From contig NC_070614.1 in NCBI RefSeq assembly GCF_027172205.1, positions 30,194,501 through 30,258,500 of the forward strand: a stretch of 64,000 bases of DNA. Direction: 5' to 3'. A program made the translations under genes and the position numbers. Shown here one piece after another: positions 45,440 to 57,826 of the stretch (its first letter is position 1; every line of letters starts with the position of its first letter). This DNA is from Podarcis raffonei. Its lineage: Eukaryota > Chordata > Lepidosauria > Squamata > Lacertidae. The notes beneath the pieces are model-generated. The model did no database searches. It worked only from the letters and a program-made list of their open reading frames with translations, and was not told the DNA's origin.

Positions 45440-46045
45440 GGGTGGAGATTTTCCTACAGGTATACAGGGCTGAGGTTGTTTAGGGCTTTAAAGGTTAGCA
45501 CCAACACTTGCAATTGTGCTCAGAAACATACTGGGAACCAGTGTAGATCCTTTAGGACCAGTGTTATATGGCCCTGGCAGCTGCTCCCAGTCACCAGTCT
45601 AGCTGCTGCATTCTGGATTAGTTGTAGTTTTTGATTCACATTCAAAGGTAGCTCCATATAGAGAGCATTGCAGTAGTCCAAGCAGGAGATATCTAGAGCA
45701 TGTACCACTCTGGTGAGACAGTGAGCAGACAGGTAAGATCTCAGCCGGTATACCAGATGGAGCTGGTAGGCAGCTGCCCTGGACACTGTTGACCTGCGCC
45801 TCCATGGACAGCTGTGAGTCCAAAAGGACTCCCAGGCTGCACACCTTCTCCTTTAGGGACACAGGCACCCCATTCAGGACGAGGGAATCCCCCAAACCTG
45901 ACCTCACCCTGTACTCCAGAAACAATACTTCTGTCTTGTCGAGATTCAACCTCAATCCATTAGCTGCCATCCATCCTCCAACTGCCTCCAGACATTCACA
46001 TAAGATATTCACTGCCTTCCCTGGTTCTGATTTAAATGAGAGGTA
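45440..46045 (-). mobile_element. L2/CR1-group LINE fragment (reverse transcriptase C-terminal part)
   Basis: On the minus strand: LEAVGGWMAANGLRLNLDKT, EVLFL, SLGVLLDSQLSMEAQV, then in another frame YQLHLVYRLRSYLSAHCL, VVHAL, LDYCNALY, KLQLIQNAAARLVTG and LKDLHWFPV. This is the post-YADD part of an L2-group reverse transcriptase with at least one frameshift. Different subfamily from the element at 14161-17540. Confidence 0.8.
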
Positions 46046-47683
46046 GAGCTTTAAAAGTGCTTTAAAGTACCGTAAGTACAGACTCTCAAGTCATAGATCT
46101 AAATCCATTAAACTATTTATGAACATTTATGAAAATTAGAACTCTACACTTAGCCAAATACAGAAGTGTAGCATATTCACTCTATTGATAATATTAAATG
46201 CTCTGAACAAGGGTTAACCTTTATGCCATCATTACTGACTTAAATTAGACTAAACTGGATAAATTAATACCAAGGGAATACTTTAGAGCAAAACCAAGGC
46301 AGAAGTTCATTTAAGACTTTGTTATATCCTTTAACCCCTTTATACACACCTACACCTACACCCACACCCACACCCACACACCAGCCAATTGTGCCAGGTT
46401 GGAGAGACTGTCTGCTAACTAATTACACATTAGTAGATGCTCTCATTGGTGTGTCTTCAGAAAGCCAGGGGACTTTATTTAAAGGAAAGACATCTACAGT
46501 ATCTAGCCACTGGAAAAAAAATACGACAAGCAAGCTGACTGTTACAATTGGGCCATAGACAAAATGAAATAAATGCATTATTAGATTTATTCACAGAGCA
46601 AAAAAAATTGAAGCCACAACATAGGTACCTATGAAACTATAATGCTTGATTCTGGAACGATTTAAAGCAAATGTGAGTAGAAAATTATCAGACCTTGTTT
46701 GTTCGGTGACACACAAATACCAAATGCAATAATGGCCTTATTTATCTAATCAGTCTGATAAATTGTTTGTTTTTGTGCTTTTTATTTATTGGGGGAACAT
46801 TAATGGGACTTATTCATTTCAATTTAAAGTATAGGAAACAGATTTAACTTAATTGCTTATTTCTTTGATTTTCTCTCCCTTATCCTCATTCAACTGATTT
46901 TTTTCCTCATGGATAATTGTACAAATCAAGTTGCAGTTGTCAGACAGGAGCTCCTGAATTAGAACTTCCATCATCTTTAGCTAGCAAGACTAGTGGTCAG
47001 GGATGATAGGAACTGTAGTCCACAATCAGCTGGAGTCCCTACGTTAGGAAACACTTCTGTAGCGGGAAGTAAGGGGATTTCTTCAGGAGAATAAATGGCT
47101 AAGGAGTAAACACTACACAAATCTGGAGTGGAGTGCCTAAAACGGTTGGATGGCACCTTGTGCTTCCTTCTGGCAACTCCTGCAGCCAAGCTGGTGTCAA
47201 ATGTATTGCTCTGCTTTCCTTTGGACCACATCAGTGAGGCCGAGAGAGGGTCTTGTCATCTGCATAGCCCAGGACTTCCAGACATACCGCCTAGGTTTGC
47301 TCTCTGTTGGGGTTAGGGATTCTACCTTCGCTTGGTCAGGCCACTCCATATATACATACCTAAATGACGACTCACCAACATAGAGCTTTTCCCCTTGCAA
47401 TATTTCACATCATGCCACCTGTAATTCTGCACAGAAGATTCTCAAAAATTCCATATTCAGAAATGCATTATTCTTGCAATATAAAACAGGTCAAAACCAT
47501 TGCACATGTTTTATTTTACTGCCCATTTTACACATTTTAAAATCTGTGATAAATATTTAAACTCCATGCTGAAAGGAAGGTTAAATTGCCCTGACCTTTC
47601 CAGGACCTTTTCTGAGAGATGACATGAAACTATAAGACTTGAGAGGCACTTTTTAACCTTCTTATTAGTTTTACCTCAAAGTA
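46046..47683. other. Intergenic with simple and MITE-like repeats
   Basis: (CACACC/CACCTA)n at about 46345-46382 and a hAT-MITE-like relic at about 46950-47060 (gggatgataggaactgtagt). No gene is seen. Confidence 0.45.
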
Positions 47684-47925
47684 CAGTGGTACCTCAGGTT
47701 AAGAACTTAATTTGTTCTGGAGGTCTGTTCTTAACCTGAAACTGTTCTTAACTTGAGGTACCACTTTAGCCAATGGGGCCTCCCACTGCCGTCACACTGC
47801 CGGAGCACGATTTCTGTTCTCATCCTGAAGCAAAGTTCTTAAACCAAGGTACTATTTCTGGGTTAGCAGAGTCTGTAACTTGAAGTATCTGTAACCTGAA
47901 GCGTCTGTAACCCGAGGTACCACTA
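47684..47925. mobile_element. TA-flanked MITE with CAGTGGTACC ends
   Basis: Same orientation and organisation as 36636-36877. Left end cagtggtacctcagg after TA; right end cgaggtaccacta, mutated at the last bases. Confidence 0.75.
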
Positions 47926-47977
47926 TGTGCCCTTTTCTGAACAGATGCCAATTTTATGCTTTGGCTTATATACTTTA

Positions 47978-48303
47978 TGGGATGTGGGTGGCGCTGTGGG
48001 TAAAACCTCAGCGCCTAGGACTTGCCGATCGTCAGGTCGGCGGTTCGAATCCCCACAGCGGGGTGCGCTCCCGTTGCTCGGTTCCAGCGCCTGCCAACCT
48101 AGCAGTTCGAAAGCACCCCCGGGTAAACGGCGTTTCCGTGTGCTGCACTGGCTCGCCAGATGCAGCTTGTCACGCTGGCCACGTGACCCGGAAGTGTCTG
48201 CGGACAGCGCTGGCTCGCGGCCTGTAGAGTGAGATGAGCGCACAACCCTAGAGTCTGTCAAGACTGGCCTGTACGGGCAGGGGTACCTTTACCTTTACCT
48301 TTT
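47978..48303 (+). mobile_element. Sauria-type tRNA SINE with 12-bp TSD
   Basis: tRNA-like head with A box (tggcgctgtgggtaaaac) and B box (ggttcgaatcc), body with cctgccaacctagcagttcg, and a BovB-like end gtcaagactgg followed by TTTACC repeats. A direct repeat ttatatacttta at 47966-47977 and 48304-48315 brackets it. It is not a tRNA gene: the cloverleaf is not maintained and there is a retroposon tail. Confidence 0.9.
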
Positions 48304-48315
48304 TTATATACTTTA

Positions 48316-49002
48316 GTATGTCAATAAAGGTGATTGTTATAATGCATGCTGGTATTTCACTGCTGAAGCTTAGGTATTAAGTTATTACTGAAATGTTTGC
48401 GCTTAACTCTTTCTCTGAGAGCGATCCTACAGCTCCTCTGCCCACAATGTTGATGACTGAAGGTGGTACTTTGTTGGTGCAGGGGTGCCTCTCCTCTAGT
48501 AGAGCAGGAAACTGCTGGTGGAGAACTCGACCATGGTAGGGGCCACTGCGATGCCAAAAGCTACAGCCTCTGCTGGTGGTAGCAAGTGGGAAATCCTGGT
48601 ATTGGACATTTCAGACTTGGGCAATGGTGGCATTAGATCTGCTTTATCCAAAGCTTGGTGGTTATCCTAAGGGACCTGATCCTTGGGCTCCTCAGCTGCA
48701 TTGACCTGTAGCTGGCACAGAGTAATTGGAGAAAGAACTATTCCATCACCTTTAGGTAAGCTGGCAAGGCTTGGGATGCAGTGGTGAATCTGCCATTCCA
48801 CTCCTCCCTAGTCCCACTTAGGATTGCTCTGTTAATGAAATCAGTGAGAATTCAAAATGCTTAAAGTTGGCTGTAATGTGCCCTATATGACTACTACTAC
48901 TACTAAAATTAATAATTATTTCTGTTGTATATTTTACTTTACTAAATATCATGATTTGCCATTTTATTCTTTAGGTTTGCATTATTACATATATATTTGG
49001 AG
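48316..49002. other. 5' flank of OR, acceptor at 48974
   Basis: No gene seen. The run ccattttattctttag ending at 48974 is a plausible acceptor 28 bases before the OR start. Confidence 0.5.
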
Positions 49003-49941
49003 ATGAAGAACCAAACTATCATTTCTGAATTCATCCTTCTGGGGTTTCCTGCTGAGCTGGAGATCCAGAGTTTTCTTTTTGTGGTCTTCTTCATCACTTA
49101 TATACTAACAGTCACAGAGAACCTCATTATTATCTCTGTAGTAAAAGGTAACCGGAACCTTCACAAGCCCATGTATTTCTTCCTGGGAATCTTGTCTTTC
49201 TTGGAAATCTGGTATATCACTGTCACACTTCCAAAACTGCTGTTAGACTTCTGGTCACAGACCAAAGTAATCTCCTTCGAGAGTTGCATGGCTCAACTCT
49301 ACTTCTTTATCTCCCTTATGTGCACTGAGTGTGTCCTCCTAGCAGTCATGGCATATGATCGCTATGTAGCCATATGCAACCCACTTCGTTATCCAGTTAT
49401 CATGACCCATAGATTATGTTTCCAACTGGGTGTGTTCTCCTGGGTGTGTGGTTTTTCCATCTCCTTGGTCAAGGTCATCTTCATCTCTAGATTGAGTTTT
49501 TGTGGGCCTGGGGTCATTAATCACTTTTTTTGTGACATCTCCCCTGTACTAAACCTCTCCTGCACTGATATGTCAGTGGCTGAGTTGGTAGATTTCATTT
49601 TAGCTTTGGTCATCCTCCTAATCCCATTGTCGGTTACCATTCTGTCCTACCTTTTTATCATCAATTCAATATTCCGGATCCCCACAACCCAAGGGAAGAA
49701 AAAAGCCTTCTCAACTTGTGCTTCACACCTCACCGTGGTCATCATCTTTTTTTCAACAACAGTCTTCATGTACGCTCGACCTAGAAAAATTCATCCCTTT
49801 AATCTCAACAAAATAGTGTCCATTTTCTATGCTGTGGTCACGCCAGCTCTCAACCCTCTCATCTATTGTCTGAGAAATAAAGAAGTAAAAGAGACATTGA
49901 AGAAAAATGTGGGCAGAAAATGCTGGCTCGGCTCAGAATAA
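49003..49941 (+). CDS. Olfactory receptor, class II, family 6-like, intact
   Basis: A 312-residue OR starting at ATG 49003 ([15 protein letters not shown]); the two codons upstream start with TTG and are not used. N3 (NQT) is a glycosylation site. Motifs are TEN in helix 1, [19 protein letters not shown] (the usual GNLS is GILS here), C95, [39 protein letters not shown] and [27 protein letters not shown] and IYCLRN place it with family 6, but it is clearly diverged from the pair at 20853 and 28704. Confidence 0.95.
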   Translation: MKNQTIISEFILLGFPAELEIQSFLFVVFFITYILTVTENLIIISVVKGNRNLHKPMYFFLGILSFLEIWYITVTLPKLLLDFWSQTKVISFESCMAQLYFFISLMCTECVLLAVMAYDRYVAICNPLRYPVIMTHRLCFQLGVFSWVCGFSISLVKVIFISRLSFCGPGVINHFFCDISPVLNLSCTDMSVAELVDFILALVILLIPLSVTILSYLFIINSIFRIPTTQGKKKAFSTCASHLTVVIIFFSTTVFMYARPRKIHPFNLNKIVSIFYAVVTPALNPLIYCLRNKEVKETLKKNVGRKCWLGSE

Positions 49942-52924
49942 TGCTGCCCTTCCAAATCAAGATAGGTGGGATTCTCTAAACCAAGAAGAAATAAGTCTGA
50001 AGAATTCCATTGTCCAAGGTCAGGAGTCTCTGCCAGTGGGATGGGAAGCAAGTGAAAAGCAACCCACCCCAATAACCTGGCCATTCCTTTTCTCTTTATT
50101 ATATGACTACCATTATGGCAAGAATGATGTTGGAAGGAGCTAGTTTGGATGGCCAGAAGAAGGCCTCCAGGATTTTACATTTATTATCTTGGTAATCCCC
50201 ATTTCTTGTTGTTCAGAGAAAATAAATAGAAAAAAACAAACCATGTCTAGTTGTTTTATAAATTTTATAGAGATCGCCAGAAAGAGTTGATTCAGTAACT
50301 CTCTTGCGTAACCCCACACTACAGATAAAAGGCAGTTTGCAAAAATATTGGCTTGTCTAAAGTCATCTAATAGTGTTGCCATATTTTGAAGAGAAAAAAG
50401 AGGACACATTTGTCAACTTCTACTATGAACTATGAATCGCTATGACGACTCTCATTTTACAAACCCATGAAAAAGAGGATGTGTTCTGGAAAAAGAAGAC
50501 ATATGGCAGCCCTGAGTCCTGAGCCAAATTGGGCATATACAGAAGGACTATGGCATTGGACGAATCAGGTACAGACAACCATGGATCCCTATAAGTTGAG
50601 TTGGATGACCCAGGGCCATCCATGCAAGGGGTGAGGCCTCAGGGGTGAGGCCTTGTCATGGGGTAAGGCACCAGGTAGGAAAGAGAGTCAGGCATCAGGT
50701 GGGAAAACCATGACCTCTGGCTGCATCTTTTGGGGAAAGAAAGAGCTTGCAGTCAGAGGTAATGGCAGGTCTCAGCCTTTCCATTGAGTTTTCCCATCTG
50801 ATGCCTGACTCTCCTTCCTGCCTGAGGCCTACCCCTCAAGGCCTGGAGCTCCATGAAAGTTCAGTGCTGCTCTCAAAGGAGATATTGATGTTGCATGATT
50901 CAGGGTGCTCCTTTGTAAGTGGCGTCCCAGGAGAGAAGCTGCTTGCAAAGGAGCACAGAATTAACATCTCCACTGAACAGGGAGGTGCTCATCCTGCATA
51001 GTGCAGTGTGATCATTTGCCAGCTGCTTCCCAGGGGTTGGTAACTGGATCTGGCTGGTGGACCAGATCCTTAACTTTACTATAGTCTATATGAGTCAGCT
51101 TTGAAGGTGGGCACAAGCCCTGGTTTGCACCCCATTGAGTGTTTTTGTCCAGCTGGAATGCAGCATTGAACTCTAATAAAGCTTCTTGTTGTGTGGCTGT
51201 ACACTGGGCAGAACTAGCTGCAAAAATGGGCAGGGGAATGGCTACGACTCTTTGTATTGCAGCCTACATTCCAGCCATGCAAATGCCAAAGGTTTTCACA
51301 TGCACCACAAATCTCCTTGCTCCTTCTAGGTGAGCAGGAAGTTATATCACAGTTTAAGGGCACATTCCAGCCAGAAAAAGCATGCATGCAAGGGACTTGG
51401 ACCTGTGGGAAGTCCCCCCAGGCCTGATGTTCTCTAGTCCTGCATAACTTATATGGAACCTAAGATGTCATGGGCCACCAGTTTCTCTGTGGACCTACCA
51501 ATAGGTTTAGGTCAACTATTATGGTCAACAATTAAGGCCCTGATCTGTGTTCCCTCATCTCTGAGGTGAAGGGGATGATGAAACACACAAATAATTTCTC
51601 AGTAGCAGGGATGCCAACTTGACTAAAGTATTGAGGGGGACAGGCAAGCCCTGCCCCACATAATCAATCAAATGACACAGAGCGCGCATGTGCGCATGCA
51701 CACACACACACACACACACACACTGTGCCATTTGAATGGCAAGCTATGAAACATCTTGCTTCTTCTCTATTAGCTTAAGGATCATCTATCTTTTTATTTC
51801 TGAGGGTGTTTGAGATGCAGCAAGATATTGTTCTCTTTTAATTGTCCATGATTTGTGTTTTGTGATTGTCATTTTATAAATACTCTTTGTTTTGCACTGG
51901 CATTGTCAATGTTGCTATCTTTTTTCAAGCAACTTTGTCTACCTGTACAGAATGGGGGGGAGAGAAAATAATATAATATAAAATAAATACAGACAAAGCA
52001 CTTTTTTCCCTTTTAGCAAAAGCAGCTATATGCATGTAAAGTGGGAGTAGGGTGAGATGTTATTTTTCTTCTTCTGCCTTTTTAGCATTATTTTACTGTA
52101 TTGACTTACGTGACTTGTTCTTCTGAACCATCAAGCCCAAATGGCTAACTTAACCCCTAAAGAATTATTGGCCCCAGTGATTTTGCTTTCAAGTTCCAAG
52201 TGAAAGACACTGAAATGACCAAATTGCTCTCTGGTCCCAAAAGTGAAGCTTTAATAGTTTATGAAAACGACAATGTTGATTTTCAATATAATTCAATTAC
52301 AGGCTTTGATTATGTATACAGGACACATATCAAGTTGATGCTTAAGTCTAAAATAGTAACTGGAGGGAGTATCAATTGACAAAGTTAAGAGTAATAATAA
52401 AGAAAACACAAAAGAGTTAACCACAGAATACCCAGGGGTCCAGAGGAGTCAAGTTAGAATAATAAGGCCTTAGTGTATCCACAGAATTTGCAGAGCTTTC
52501 TTTGTTCAACAATTAGAAGCAAGCTGTTAATATATCCCTGTAGGAGACTGAATTTGTAGTGTGCTGAGATACAACAAGAGTAAAATACCACACACACAAA
52601 GAAAGCAAGAAAGTGAGCATTAATGAAACTGCTAATATATATGGCCCAGCTTAAACCTTATAAAAAATATGTGACCAAACATCAATGATAAATACATTAA
52701 GGGAGAAAATGTTGGACAGAGAGTGGATATCAAAACTTTTAATTCTTCATTTGCAAGCAATGTATAACATTGAACTAAAACATGAAAGATAAAGAAAAAT
52801 ATTTAGCACTACTGTTGTGTGGGAATTCTTAAAAAAATAAGAAATTCTGAGATGTATAATTGAATAGTGGTCTCTATAAGAATGCACAGAGTAGGGGAAA
52901 CAAGTAAGATGAAATTGTGCTCTA
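49942..52924. other. Long gene-free interval
   Basis: It holds an imperfect inverted repeat (about 50640-50712 against 50786-50845, sharing tcaggcatcaggtggga-type words in opposite sense) and a (CA)n array at 51696-51722. No reading frame with family resemblance. Confidence 0.5.
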
Positions 52925-53090
52925 AATACAGGATAGCAGATATGACCTAATGGGCATTACTGAAACTTGCTGGTATGAGATTTATGATTGGAATATAGAA
53001 ATTGAGGGGTATAAACTATTTTTTTAAAAAAGAGCAAACAGGAAGGGAGGAGGAGTAGCTGGGGCTTATTTTACTCCAACATCTGGGCCT
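52925..53090 (+). mobile_element. CR1-like LINE endonuclease scrap
   Basis: Degenerate reading resembles the endonuclease segment ITETWW...THDWNV...GYNLFRRDR..RKGGGVA of CR1-like LINEs: atgggcattactgaaacttg, then ggggtataaact, then ggaggaggagtagct. Small and heavily mutated. Confidence 0.45.
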
Positions 53091-54744
53091 CTGTGTTCAT
53101 TCACAGCTTGTTCAGAGGCAGATTTCAGGGGGTGCAACTGGTTCCACTGCATTGGGCACTGACACTAGAGGGTACTGTAGGTCTTTGCAATTATAACATC
53201 GCAAATTGAGCAGAATAGAAGGCAAAATTTTGGCATTACACAGAGTGCCGCTGAAAATTTAAAAACCAAAGTCCACCACTGATTTGTTCCTTCTGGTTTT
53301 ACTGTGAATGGGCCTCGGTAGAATGGTCAACATTATCCTAGTGATTCTTTTTTGCTATTAATGTGCAGGAAAAGAAAAGGGAAAAGAAAAAAGAAAACCT
53401 ATACCAGAATATTACAGGACAGTAAGTTTTGACATAAAGGAGTGCAGATTTTAGAAACTGGAATTGACAACCTCAGAATTTCAGAAAAACTATTTCCTTT
53501 AAATTCCACACGGAAAATCATCAAATTATATGACATAAAAGTACAAATTGCAGTTTTAACAGGTTTTTCCACACTATGTGATTTCTGCTGTGATAATAGT
53601 GTCTAGAGCAATCATGTTCTCCATTTAAGAGTATGGAGCCTGGCCCTGGCAAAATCGTCATAGGAAGAAATTACTTTGTCAGCCCTCTTCACAATTTCTC
53701 TTTCCTGAGAGTATGGCACAATGCAAGACCTCCCAAACCAATACATATATTGATTGGGACATAGAATGTGTACATAAATGATAGAGGGATGGCCTTCAGA
53801 TGTAGAAATATGCAAGAGCCAAAATTTGTGGGTTCATATGACCTTTAACATTTGCATCTACTATAGTGTCAATGCAGATTAGGACCCAGGAAGTAGACAA
53901 TTGCTCGCAATGAGTGCCCAAGCCATTAAGATTTACTCAGGTCACATATCAAGAGTTTAGGAGCTCTGTTGGTTATAGCTGAGGAGCACTCCTCTCAACC
54001 CATATGTAGCCAGATAGGATGGAGGCAGGCAGTCATCTCAAGGGAGACACATTACTAGTACCCAGGAGCATTCCTGTTTTCATCTGTGATATTTTGGAAG
54101 GGATGTAATGATTGCATAGTTAGAAAACACACTTGGATTAATGATTTGTGCATTTCCTTTTACCCATGTGTGCAGTCAAACTGGTCCAGCCCATGTTTGT
54201 GAATAGGATTTGAGGATATATTAAAGGCCAAGTAATAACAGACTGCTGCTCTTTCATATCAGGAGTGGTGAACCAAAAATAAAATTTGGTGCTTTTTTTG
54301 TGGGGGTGCTTGTTCTAAGTGCACCGACTTTGAAATAAACTCAACAAGATCATTAAGAAACTGTGCAGCACCGCCATGTAAGTGCATCATAAACAACACT
54401 GGGGTAGACATCAAGTGGAAACCATGACTGCAACTAAGGTAAGTGGGGGATATGAATTAATATTGGCAATGCAGTCAGATATTTGCATGCTGCATAGTAT
54501 TTTTCTACCACTTACAGTAAAAGAAATCTCAAAGAATTTGAAAAGATTTTAAAAAATATGTTAAAGCAATTTACAGTGTAGACTAGACTCACTGAAATAA
54601 ATGAATCTAAGTTAGTTGTGTCCATTAATTTCATTGCGTCTGTTCTGAGTAGAACTAACTTTGGATAAAGAGAGACCAAGACACAGATTATAGGGTGCAA
54701 TGGTATGTTTCTGAGGCTTGGTTATTGTGTGGCAATACGGACAC
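53091..54744. other. Intergenic, nothing recognised
   Basis: AT-rich. A MITE-like scrap may lie near 54600-54700 (ctgttctgagtagaactaac). No gene is seen. Confidence 0.45.
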
Positions 54745-55335
54745 AGAATTTTAGTTTAAGGTTATTGGCAAAATTTTAGGCCACAACTTTATTGACTTAT
54801 AGAAATGTGAGTGGTATTGGCTTAGGCATTGGCTTAGACTATATCAGACTCCTGCCCCCTTTGCAGGAAGTCAATAAGGGTAAACCTTACAAAGCCCTAG
54901 CCCCTCAAGCAGACTTCGGACAGGATCCAGACATTGGATTCCTTTAAAGGAATACCCTTGGCCAATGGAGGGGCAGGCGATGGCCGACCTCCCCTCCCCC
55001 ACAAATCAATGAGCCAATGCCTAACCACCAAACCTTACAAAGTTGTGACGACTGCTAAGAGGTAGGCAAAAACCAAGTGGCCAATGCCAGTTTGCCCAAT
55101 GGAAAAATTTCTACCTGGTCCCCGGCCCAAGTCAGGTGACCAACCGAAGTCCAAAGCAAGGCCAGAGAACCCATAAAATTACAGGGCGGGTGGGCTCAGA
55201 ACATGTTGCTCTGCTGCTTTTAAATTCCCCATGACCACCCCGCTCAAAATGATTGGCCAGGGTGGGGTGAGGATCCGGGTTGGGGGCCTGCCCACAACCA
55301 GGACCATTCTAAAGATGATCCAACTTACTCTTTAG
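54745..55335 (-). mobile_element. LTR-like dispersed repeat, copy 3 (diverged)
   Basis: Minus-sense relative of 23090-23906 and 33445-34258: the same AATAAAGTTGTGG-type signal, the same ggcattggctta and aggcaaaaaccaa words in order, but clearly older or from another subfamily. The limits are approximate. Confidence 0.4.
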
Positions 55336-55529
55336 CAGGGACAAAAGGGCAACTGGAGCAATGCATGAAACTATCTAGATGTTGCAAGACTCTGGAGAGT
55401 GGCTAGAACTTAGAAAAACTAGCATTATGGGGGGGAAAATAACAACCCACAAGCAACTACAATACATGTTTGGGTACATCTAAAGTAGCACAAAAGGAGA
55501 TGGTCTGCCAAAGAAATAGTTTAAAAACC

Positions 55530-55542
55530 CATTATTATTATT

Positions 55543-55593
<51 letters not shown>

Positions 55594-55630
55594 ATTATTA
55601 TTTATGTATACCCTACCCATCTGGCTGAGT
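55530..55630 (-). repeat. (ATT/GTT)n array joined to an L2-group tail
   Basis: A run of ATT then about 15 GTT units then ATT, followed by the complement of the cagccagatgggtaggg tail, in minus sense. Apparent poly-Asn frames derive from it. Confidence 0.7.
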
Positions 55631-55927
55631 CTCTTTATACTGTGATTTGTTTCTACATTAAAATACATGCATTTCATTTCAAAGGAGCATTTCTGCCCCT
55701 TAAGTGGAGAATGGTAATTATGCAGTGTATAGCTGCCAAAGTGCAAAAGACTGCAAAGTGGAAAAGGAATGGGGAACCAGATCTAAGCAGTAGGCTGAAT
55801 CCTTATCCCCCCACCTCATATCCGTGGGCAAAGTTTGACAGGTATGTGGGGCCACCTGCCTGTCAATCACCACACATTGCCTGCTTTTGCTTGCATGTTC
55901 CATGGTGCCATGCAAGCAAAGGCAATA

Positions 55928-56228
55928 CAGTGGTACCTTGGGTTAAGTACTTAATTCGTTCCGGAGGTCCGTACTTAACCTGAAACTGTTCTTAACCTGA
56001 AGCACCACTTTAGCTAATGGGGCCTTCTGCTGCTGCTGCGCTGCCGGAGCCCGATTTCTGTTCTCATCCTGAAGCAAAGTTCTTAACCTGAAGCAAAAGC
56101 AGGCAATGTGTGGTGATTGACAGGCAGGTGGCCCCACATACCTGTCAAACTTTGCTATTTCTGGGTTAGAGGAGTCTGTAACCTGAAGCGTATGTAACCT
56201 GAAGCGTATGTAACCCGAGGTACCACTG
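55928..56228. mobile_element. TA-flanked MITE with CAGTGGTACC ends carrying an inverted templated insert
   Basis: The ends cagtggtaccttg and cgaggtaccactg are flanked by TA (55926-55927 and 56229-56230). About 61 bp extra sit between the words gaagca and ctatttctgg, which are adjacent in the other copies. The insert with its edges, 56091-56155, is the exact reverse complement of 55828-55892, just outside the element. Confidence 0.9.
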
Positions 56229-56284
56229 TATGTGGATTGCTAGATCCGCTGTCATGTACCTTTGGAGTTCTAGACTAGTGTGTG

Positions 56285-56315
<31 letters not shown>

Positions 56316-56896
56316 CAATGGGTAATACTAAAGAGTAGTGGATCAAGGAGACAGGAATAAAAGTAAACAGCCATAGTTATCAATACATGCATGAGGTACT
56401 CTCCCCTCCATTTTCTTTACCTACTAAGAAGGAGGAAATGGAGATGAATGACTCACAAAATACATAACGGTAATCATAAATTGTGAATCGCATGATGCCA
56501 CTCGAATTCTACACCACACTTAATCTAATAATTATTTGCTTTGCAGTTCTTTGAAACTCTTGTTTGTGACCATTTATTCCAAACTAATTGGCTGAGGAGC
56601 TATGGTATTGCATGCTCCTCCCAGAGGCTTGATGAATGTCCAAGGCTACGATCCTATATATGCTCAGCTGTGGGATTTTTCCAGTTGAATTCAGTGGAGG
56701 TTAATTTCTTAGAAGAGATGTGCGGGAATGAACTGTGGTTGAATCAGCTTAACGGTCTTCCTTCTTTGCAGTACCTCAGAGGAGAAGACTTCTAACATTG
56801 CCAGGTGCTCTTCTTTCTTAAAAAGAAACAAATCTGATTGTCAAACCTTTCCAGTTAAAATTAATTCTCTCAGTATGATCCAAAGGATATGCAGGA
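56229..56896. other. 5' flank of OR with (GA)n
   Basis: (GA)n at about 56289-56316. A possible acceptor ttaattctctcag ends at 56873, 23 bases before the OR start. No other gene is seen. Confidence 0.5.
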
Positions 56897-57826
56897 ATGG
56901 AAGGTAACAATCAAACTTCTGTGACAGAATTCATCTTACTGGGCTTCTCTGGCTTCTCTCAAGCACAATTTCCCCTCTTTGTGGCCTTTGTATCTGCCTA
57001 TGCAGGAGCTCTGGTGGGCAACTTTTGTATCATCACATTGATCAGGGTCTGTCACACACTTCACACTCCTATGTACTTTTTCCTGGTCAACCTCTCCATC
57101 CTGGACATTTGCACCATCACTGCAATCATTCCCCAGATGCTGTTGAATTTAATGGATGAGAAAAAGACCATCTCCTTCCAATGCTGCTTAACACAGGCTT
57201 ATTTCTTTGTCATCTTCCTGGCCACTGAACTACTGTTGTTGGCTGTGATGGCTTTTGACCGCTATGTAGCCATCTGCCAACCTTTGCGCTACACCATCAT
57301 CATGAGCCAGAAAGTCTGCAGTTACTTAGTGATTGGGACATGGGTGCTTGGTATCCTACTTGCCAATGTTCATGTTCTCTCTGTCCTCCGCTTGTCCTTC
57401 TGTGGACCCAGTACTATCAACCACTTCTTTTGCGAGCTACCACCACTGCTTCAGCTCTCCTGCACAGACACAACCTTCAACCAGTATCTAATGTTGGTGA
57501 CAGACCTCTTTTTGGGCTTTGGTTGCTTTCTGATGACTCTAGTCTCTTACATCTACATTGTTTCCTCTATCCTGAAGATCCAATCAGTGCAAGGGAAGAA
57601 AAAGGCTTTCTCCACATGTTCCTCTCATTTGATGGTGGTGACACTTTTCTACAGTTCAGTCATTTACACTTATGTTAGACCTCCATCCATGTACCTTGAC
57701 ACGGACAAAATTGTAGCAGTATTGTACACAGTGATCACCCCTATTCTCAACCCCCTTATCTATAGTCTAAGGAACAAGGAGGTCAAAGAGGCATTCAAGA
57801 AGTTTGTGAGGCTAGACAGAAACTAA
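56897..57826 (+). CDS. Olfactory receptor, class II, OR5V/OR2/OR13-like, intact
   Basis: A 309-residue OR starting MEGNNQTSVTEFILLGFSG, with a glycosylation site at N5 (NQT). Motifs are VGN in helix 1, LHTPMYFFLVNLSILDICTI, MAFDRYVAICQPLRY (F for the usual Y), FCELPPLLQLSCTDT with the conserved loop cysteines, SY, KAFSTC and PILNPLIYSLRNKEV. The family is less certain than for the neighbours: the N-terminus and C-terminus resemble OR5V1-type receptors, and the PPLLQLSCTDT loop resembles family 2 and 13 receptors. The protein looks fully functional. Confidence 0.94.
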   Translation: MEGNNQTSVTEFILLGFSGFSQAQFPLFVAFVSAYAGALVGNFCIITLIRVCHTLHTPMYFFLVNLSILDICTITAIIPQMLLNLMDEKKTISFQCCLTQAYFFVIFLATELLLLAVMAFDRYVAICQPLRYTIIMSQKVCSYLVIGTWVLGILLANVHVLSVLRLSFCGPSTINHFFCELPPLLQLSCTDTTFNQYLMLVTDLFLGFGCFLMTLVSYIYIVSSILKIQSVQGKKKAFSTCSSHLMVVTLFYSSVIYTYVRPPSMYLDTDKIVAVLYTVITPILNPLIYSLRNKEVKEAFKKFVRLDRN

